A stretch of DNA of 9,080 nucleotides from Chloroflexota bacterium. Lineage in GTDB: Bacteria > Chloroflexota > Anaerolineae > Caldilineales > Caldilineaceae. Positions 6,440-9,080 of this stretch are shown here, in pieces (within the stretch, counting starts at the first letter, position 1; every line of letters starts with the position of its first letter). The stretch is from the NCBI GenBank assembly GCA_003577005.1, contig QEUW01000320.1, positions 1 to 9,080 of the forward strand. Reading direction: 5' to 3'. Under the pieces are notes generated by a model that searched no databases, was not told the DNA's origin, and saw only the letters and a list, made by a program, of their open reading frames with translations. The position numbers were made by a program, and so were the translations under genes.

Positions 6440-7263
6440 TCTCTGCGCAGCCTTCTCTGCAAGGACGCTCCGAACAGATACTTCCATCTCTGCAACCGGG
6501 GTTCTAGGCGATGAACGAATCGAATCCAAAAGACCATGTCCGCAAACACAGACGCACCCGGCAGCGAGGCATCATACGGCAGAAAGTATTCTGGCGTTTG
6601 GCTCACATCGTCCAGAAGTTGGGGTGTCAGGATCGGGCGAGTCTGCCACGGATAAAAGAGGGTCGTTTGGCTTTGAAAGCAATCCAAGGCCCTGCGCTTC
6701 TGGGCGGCTACGCTGCGTGTATCCACCGCCAGTAAATAAGGTCGCCGGACATAGCGGCGCACATCTCTGCCCGGTAAAAGACGCCAGCGGGTATAGACAA
6801 AGTATTCGATCATCTGAGCCTGAATGCGCCCTTGTCGGTGAGCCGCCGTCAGGACATGGTTCACGGCCAGGTGGTCAGGGTGACGATCAAAGCGGAACGG
6901 CATCAAGATGTGAGCAGGGTCGAGCGATTCGATATGCTCCAGAAGCGCACGTCGCAAGGCCGCAGCATGTTTTTGAAGCGCAGCTTCCGGCAAGTTCAGA
7001 AAGTGGAGATTTTCACTTGGAACACCCAACATGCCCATCGCCGCCACGGATTCTTTCCGACGCACCAAGCCCAGATCAGGTGTAATTCGATCCTGGGGCA
7101 AGATGGGGGATGGAGATTTCATCCCGTCCGTGGCATAGATGATGTGAATCTCTTCCTTTTGCGGCAATCTCGCCATCACCCCCCCGCACGCCAGCAGCTC
7201 ATCGTCCATGTGCGGCGCCACGACGACTATTTTTTGGGGTAGGAGCTCGACCGGATCAATCAC
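6415..7263 (-). CDS. PIG-L / LmbE family N-deacetylase
   Basis: A 282-residue member of PF02585, Zn-dependent enzymes that remove acetyl from N-acetylglucosamine-type groups (PIG-L, MshB, BshB, and antibiotic deacetylases). Both metal/catalytic motifs are intact: APHMDDELLACGG (16-28, His18 and Asp21 as metal ligands, Asp20 as general base) and RHPDH (127-131, third ligand His). ATDG (44-47) and RRKESVAAMGMLGV (68-81) are further family blocks. No signal peptide or membrane helix is seen, so it should act in the cytoplasm. The start is GTG 7263: it overlaps the DUF2304 stop by 4 bases (GTGA) and has AAGGGA 6 bases upstream. The 3' end overlaps the formyltransferase start by 25 bases. The C-terminal part (from about 200, with FYPWQTRP and FWIRFVHRLEPRLQRW) is less typical and may bind the acceptor. 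A lipid- or nucleotide-linked N-acetyl sugar is the likely substrate, but which one is unknown. Confidence 0.92.
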   Translation of the reverse strand: MIDPVELLPQKIVVVAPHMDDELLACGGVMARLPQKEEIHIIYATDGMKSPSPILPQDRITPDLGLVRRKESVAAMGMLGVPSENLHFLNLPEAALQKHAAALRRALLEHIESLDPAHILMPFRFDRHPDHLAVNHVLTAAHRQGRIQAQMIEYFVYTRWRLLPGRDVRRYVRRPYLLAVDTRSVAAQKRRALDCFQSQTTLFYPWQTRPILTPQLLDDVSQTPEYFLPYDASLPGASVFADMVFWIRFVHRLEPRLQRWKYLFGASLQRRLRREWYTDSRR

Positions 7264-7643
7264 TTTGGATCCCTTGAGGTCTCTTGCATAGGATTCGATG
7301 CCGCTGGTTCCTCGGTTGCATGTTCCTTGAGTGCAATGGATTGGGCAAGCTCGATCTGCCGCGCGTTGATCGTCGAGATCTGCACGCTAAAGATGATCAA
7401 CATGCCGAAGACCAGAACAAAGGCCAGGAGCGTCATGGCCGAGGCGGGAAACGTTGCGCCCACCGATATCGTCACGAGGGCGAGCAGCGGCGGGATCGAG
7501 ATGATGGTCATCATGATCAGGGCCGCCAACAGCCAAACCACGCCGTATACCACATATAAGCGGCGCATGCGTACCAGGTTCAGGGCTAGGAGGATGAACA
7601 AGACCCCGATCAAGTCCAGCAGGAGAATCCCTTGTGTACTCAT
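7260..7643 (-). CDS. DUF2304 small membrane protein
   Basis: A 127-residue protein with three predicted membrane helices (about 5-24, 30-50 and 66-87). These are followed by a short polar tail beginning QISTINARQIELAQSIALKE (88-107), which looks helical. The size, topology and QIS...LAQ.IAL segment match DUF2304, a family very often encoded next to a DPM1-like GT2 gene, as here. Its biochemical role is not established; a membrane anchor or partner for the soluble glycosyltransferase is the obvious guess. ATG 7643 overlaps the GT2 stop in an ATGA arrangement and has GGAGG 5 bases upstream, the best Shine-Dalgarno in the window. The stop overlaps the deacetylase GTG by 4 bases, so three consecutive genes are translationally linked. 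The tail from about 108 is low-complexity, rich in Glu, Ala and Pro. Confidence 0.87.
   Translation of the reverse strand: MSTQGILLLDLIGVLFILLALNLVRMRRLYVVYGVVWLLAALIMMTIISIPPLLALVTISVGATFPASAMTLLAFVLVFGMLIIFSVQISTINARQIELAQSIALKEHATEEPAASNPMQETSRDPK
7270..7275 (-). promoter_or_regulatory. Ribosome binding site of the PIG-L deacetylase gene
   Basis: AAGGGA on the minus strand, 6 bases before GTG 7263, inside the end of the DUF2304 gene. It supports the GTG start and the 4-base overlap. Confidence 0.6.
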
Positions 7644-8383
7644 TTCTGCCTCCGCGCCAGCAGAGCGTCCATCGTAGCAACCAGGGTGAGCAGAAGCGTT
7701 TGCGACGGGTAAGCCACAACGCTGAGGTAAGAGTGCATAGACCGGCCATGGGTCCGTTCTTGAACCGTAATTGGATACTCCACCATCTTGTAGCCGGCCA
7801 TACTCAGCCGGACGATGGTCTCTAGATGAAAGTCCATAAACGTGCTGTTGATGATTACCCGGCAGACTGGGGCGCGCATGGCTTTGAGGCCGGAGGTTGT
7901 GTCATAGATACGTTGGCCGATCAGCAGGCGCGCCAGGTGCGAAAACAGAAGCTGGCCCCACTTGCGCTCGCTGGGGCCGCTGTAGCGACGGCCATGCGAA
8001 TAGCGCGAACCGATGACCATATCGGCGTTGTTGTCGACCAGGGCCTGGACTACGCCGCGTACATCTTCGGGCCGGTGCTGCCCATCCGCATCAAAGGTCA
8101 CCACCAACTCATAGCCATGTTGCAGCGCGTATTTCAGCCCGGTCTGCACGGCATAGCCATAGCCTACATTGCAGGGCAAACGCAATTGTGTCTCGCCGAG
8201 CGTGGCGAGAATCTCCCCCGTACCATCGCTGGCGCCGTCGTTGACCACAACGCGGTCGAACTCAGGCGCAAACTGGCGCAGCCCGTAGATCACGCTGGCA
8301 ATGGTTTTTTCTTCGTTATAGGCCGGAATAACGATCAGTGCTCGGTGGTTTTGAGTCTGCTGGCTTCGTGTTTGCTGGCCCAT
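7640..8383 (-). CDS. DPM1-like family 2 glycosyltransferase (polyprenyl-phosphate hexose synthase type)
   Basis: A 247-residue GT2 enzyme related to dolichol/polyprenyl-phosphate mannose or glucose synthases, which move a hexose from GDP- or UDP-sugar to a lipid phosphate on the cytoplasmic face. Motifs in order: VIPAYNEE (18-25), VVNDGASDGT (46-55), TFDADGQH (96-103, the metal-binding Asp-x-Asp), GSRY (125-128), DTTSGLKAM (161-169) and ERTHGRS (209-215), the usual basic segment near the active site. It ends soon after with a weakly hydrophobic region (about 219-243) and lacks the two or four C-terminal membrane helices of GtrB/ArnC-type enzymes. The adjacent DUF2304 protein may supply the membrane part. 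ATG 8383 is chosen because AGGAAAAG lies 3 bases upstream and the family match starts just after it; GTG 8407 is an in-frame alternative with little support. The gap to the preceding gene is 30 bases. The sugar and lipid carrier are inferred from the family only. Confidence 0.9.
   Translation of the reverse strand: MGQQTRSQQTQNHRALIVIPAYNEEKTIASVIYGLRQFAPEFDRVVVNDGASDGTGEILATLGETQLRLPCNVGYGYAVQTGLKYALQHGYELVVTFDADGQHRPEDVRGVVQALVDNNADMVIGSRYSHGRRYSGPSERKWGQLLFSHLARLLIGQRIYDTTSGLKAMRAPVCRVIINSTFMDFHLETIVRLSMAGYKMVEYPITVQERTHGRSMHSYLSVVAYPSQTLLLTLVATMDALLARRQK
7649..7653 (-). promoter_or_regulatory. Ribosome binding site of the DUF2304 gene
   Basis: GGAGG on the minus strand, 5 bases before ATG 7643, within the last codons of the DPM1-like gene. 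It fixes the 4-base ATGA overlap. Confidence 0.65.
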
Positions 8384-8386
8384 GGT

Positions 8387-8394
8387 CTTTTCCT
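8387..8394 (-). promoter_or_regulatory. Ribosome binding site of the DPM1-like gene
   Basis: AGGAAAAG on the minus strand, with the AGGA core 7 bases before ATG 8383. It decides for ATG 8383 over the upstream GTG at 8407. Confidence 0.6.
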
Positions 8395-8413
8395 GAACCC
8401 CCTGCACCCAACC

Positions 8414-9080
8414 TCACACCCGATGAACCGGGGACTGACGCCGTTCGTAGTCCTGCATGACGAAATGAAGGGCGCCTGGCGCATGATGCGCCTTGATCCC
8501 CTGCCAATACTGTGGGGAGGAGAAGTACGGAATGGAAAGCCACAAAGCGGCAGCGGCATAGAAGGCTCTGCTGAGCGCCGCAAACAGCCGCTTATGCTGT
8601 AGATTCCAGGAGATGGCGCTCAGATAGACGCGCACGATGCGCCCATACCAGTAACTGGAATCCGCAGAGGCCCATAGCCGTCGAAACGCGTTGGGCATGG
8701 CGAGAACCAAGTTACGTGAGTACTTGGTGTCCTCGGGCGCGCGCAGATAATTGGTGGAGGTCGTCCACAGTTGGCCTCGATACAAACACGCAACGGTGGT
8801 CGGGGTGTTGGCAAAGCGGCCCTGATAGGCGATCCGCCTGCACAGATCTTCGTCCTCCGTGCCGCAAACCAAAGGACTAAATCCGCCGCTCAGGCCAAAG
8901 GCATCCGCCCGGATTAAGGACGCCTGTAACGGCGCCCATGCCCCTCCCATTACCTGGGCGACACAGTATCCGCTGAGGCCCGAATTCAGTTCCGCCAGCG
9001 ACTCGGCCCGCTCATTGACGATGCGTATGCCACCGTACAGCCAGAGCGCCTCCGGCTCCTGATTGGCTAACTGGTAGAAT
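8414..9080 (-). CDS. Family 2 glycosyltransferase (partial, N-terminus outside window)
   Basis: The C-terminal 221 residues of a GT2 enzyme whose start lies beyond the right edge. The frame is open without a stop from 9079, so ATG 8950 is internal, not the true start. The visible part begins FYQLANQEPEALWLYGGIRI, the stretch normally found after the DXD motif. It continues with GGAWAPLQASLIRADAF and GGFSPLVCGTEDEDLCRRIA, the acceptor-side ED motif that holds the catalytic base in GT2 enzymes (codons near 8846-8857). The tail has a segment rich in hydrophobic and aromatic residues (LSRAFYAAAALWLSIPYF) that could lie along the membrane. The nucleotide-binding N-terminal part and the DXD motif cannot be checked here. 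It is the most upstream gene seen in the operon and is followed 30 bases later by the DPM1-like gene. Its donor and acceptor are unknown. Confidence 0.85.
   Translation of the reverse strand, partial: FYQLANQEPEALWLYGGIRIVNERAESLAELNSGLSGYCVAQVMGGAWAPLQASLIRADAFGLSGGFSPLVCGTEDEDLCRRIAYQGRFANTPTTVACLYRGQLWTTSTNYLRAPEDTKYSRNLVLAMPNAFRRLWASADSSYWYGRIVRVYLSAISWNLQHKRLFAALSRAFYAAAALWLSIPYFSSPQYWQGIKAHHAPGALHFVMQDYERRQSPVHRV

Larger units (their letters stand above)
1..9080 (-). other. Single-direction glycan/glycolipid biosynthesis operon (internal segment)
   Basis: Ten genes in one direction. Junctions in transcription order are: gap 30, overlap 4, overlap 4, overlap 25, gap 22, gap 16, gap 6, gap 1, gap 68. 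No terminator-like hairpin with a T-run and no promoter was noticed at any junction. The simplest reading is one transcript that begins right of 9080 and continues left of 1. The content is four glycosyltransferases of GT2/GT4 type, one GT-C-like membrane enzyme, a deacetylase, a formyltransferase-fold protein, a sulfotransferase and two membrane proteins of uncertain function. Co-transcription is inferred from spacing. Confidence 0.75.

Noticed and set aside
6369..7085. A 238-codon plus-strand open frame opposite the PIG-L deacetylase
   Set aside because: It is low-complexity, rich in Ser, Pro and Arg, without motifs, and antisense to a gene with both catalytic motifs intact.
4333..7263. Mycothiol or bacillithiol synthesis (GT4 plus PIG-L deacetylase)
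   Set aside because: No cysteine ligase or acetyltransferase is present, and the genes sit among membrane glycosyltransferases and a sulfotransferase. The shared enzyme classes alone do not support a thiol pathway.
7826..8602. A 258-codon plus-strand open frame opposite the DPM1-like gene
   Set aside because: It shows no recognisable domain, lies antisense to a gene with full GT2 motifs, and spans the junction to the next gene. GC-rich antisense frames of this length are expected.

Overview
The window is one strand-uniform block of ten protein-coding genes, all on the minus strand, so transcription runs from the right edge (9080) to the left edge (1). The first and last genes are cut by the window. 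Nine intact or partial gene junctions are very tight: 4-base stop/start overlaps, one 25-base overlap, and gaps of 1 to 30 bases. The one looser junction is a 68-base spacer before the last gene. No promoter, terminator, RNA gene, repeat array, insertion sequence or CRISPR was seen. It reads as the middle of a long operon. Base composition is moderately GC-rich and several genes carry clear Shine-Dalgarno sequences, so the source is bacterial. The phylum cannot be fixed from the sequence; an environmental glycan-rich lineage such as Chloroflexota is only a weak guess.

Layout in transcription order (right to left): the 3' part of a family-2 glycosyltransferase (GT2); a DPM1-like GT2 (polyprenyl-phosphate hexose synthase type); a three-helix DUF2304 membrane protein; a PIG-L/LmbE-type N-deacetylase; a formyltransferase-fold enzyme; a GT4 glycosyltransferase; a large GT-C-like integral membrane protein; another GT2; a PAPS-dependent sulfotransferase; and the start of an LPG_synthase_TM/UPF0104 (flippase-like) membrane protein.

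Together these look like an assembly line for a decorated surface glycan or glycolipid. GT2 and GT4 enzymes would build the glycan on the cytoplasmic face. The DPM1-like enzyme with its DUF2304 partner would make a lipid-phosphate sugar for the GT-C-like enzyme to use outside the membrane. The sulfotransferase and the deacetylase/formyltransferase pair would modify it. Nucleotide-sugar synthesis genes, Wzx/Wzy or ABC export genes, and PAPS synthesis genes are not in this window.

The most interesting points are: (i) the overlapping PIG-L deacetylase and formyltransferase genes, which suggest replacing an N-acetyl with an N-formyl group on a glycan; (ii) the formyltransferase keeps His and Asp but has Gly where the catalytic Asn is normally found; and (iii) the set GT4 + PIG-L deacetylase + DPM1-like synthase + GT-C-like transferase parallels the enzyme classes used in eukaryotic GPI-anchor synthesis. 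All three are hypotheses from domain content and gene order.
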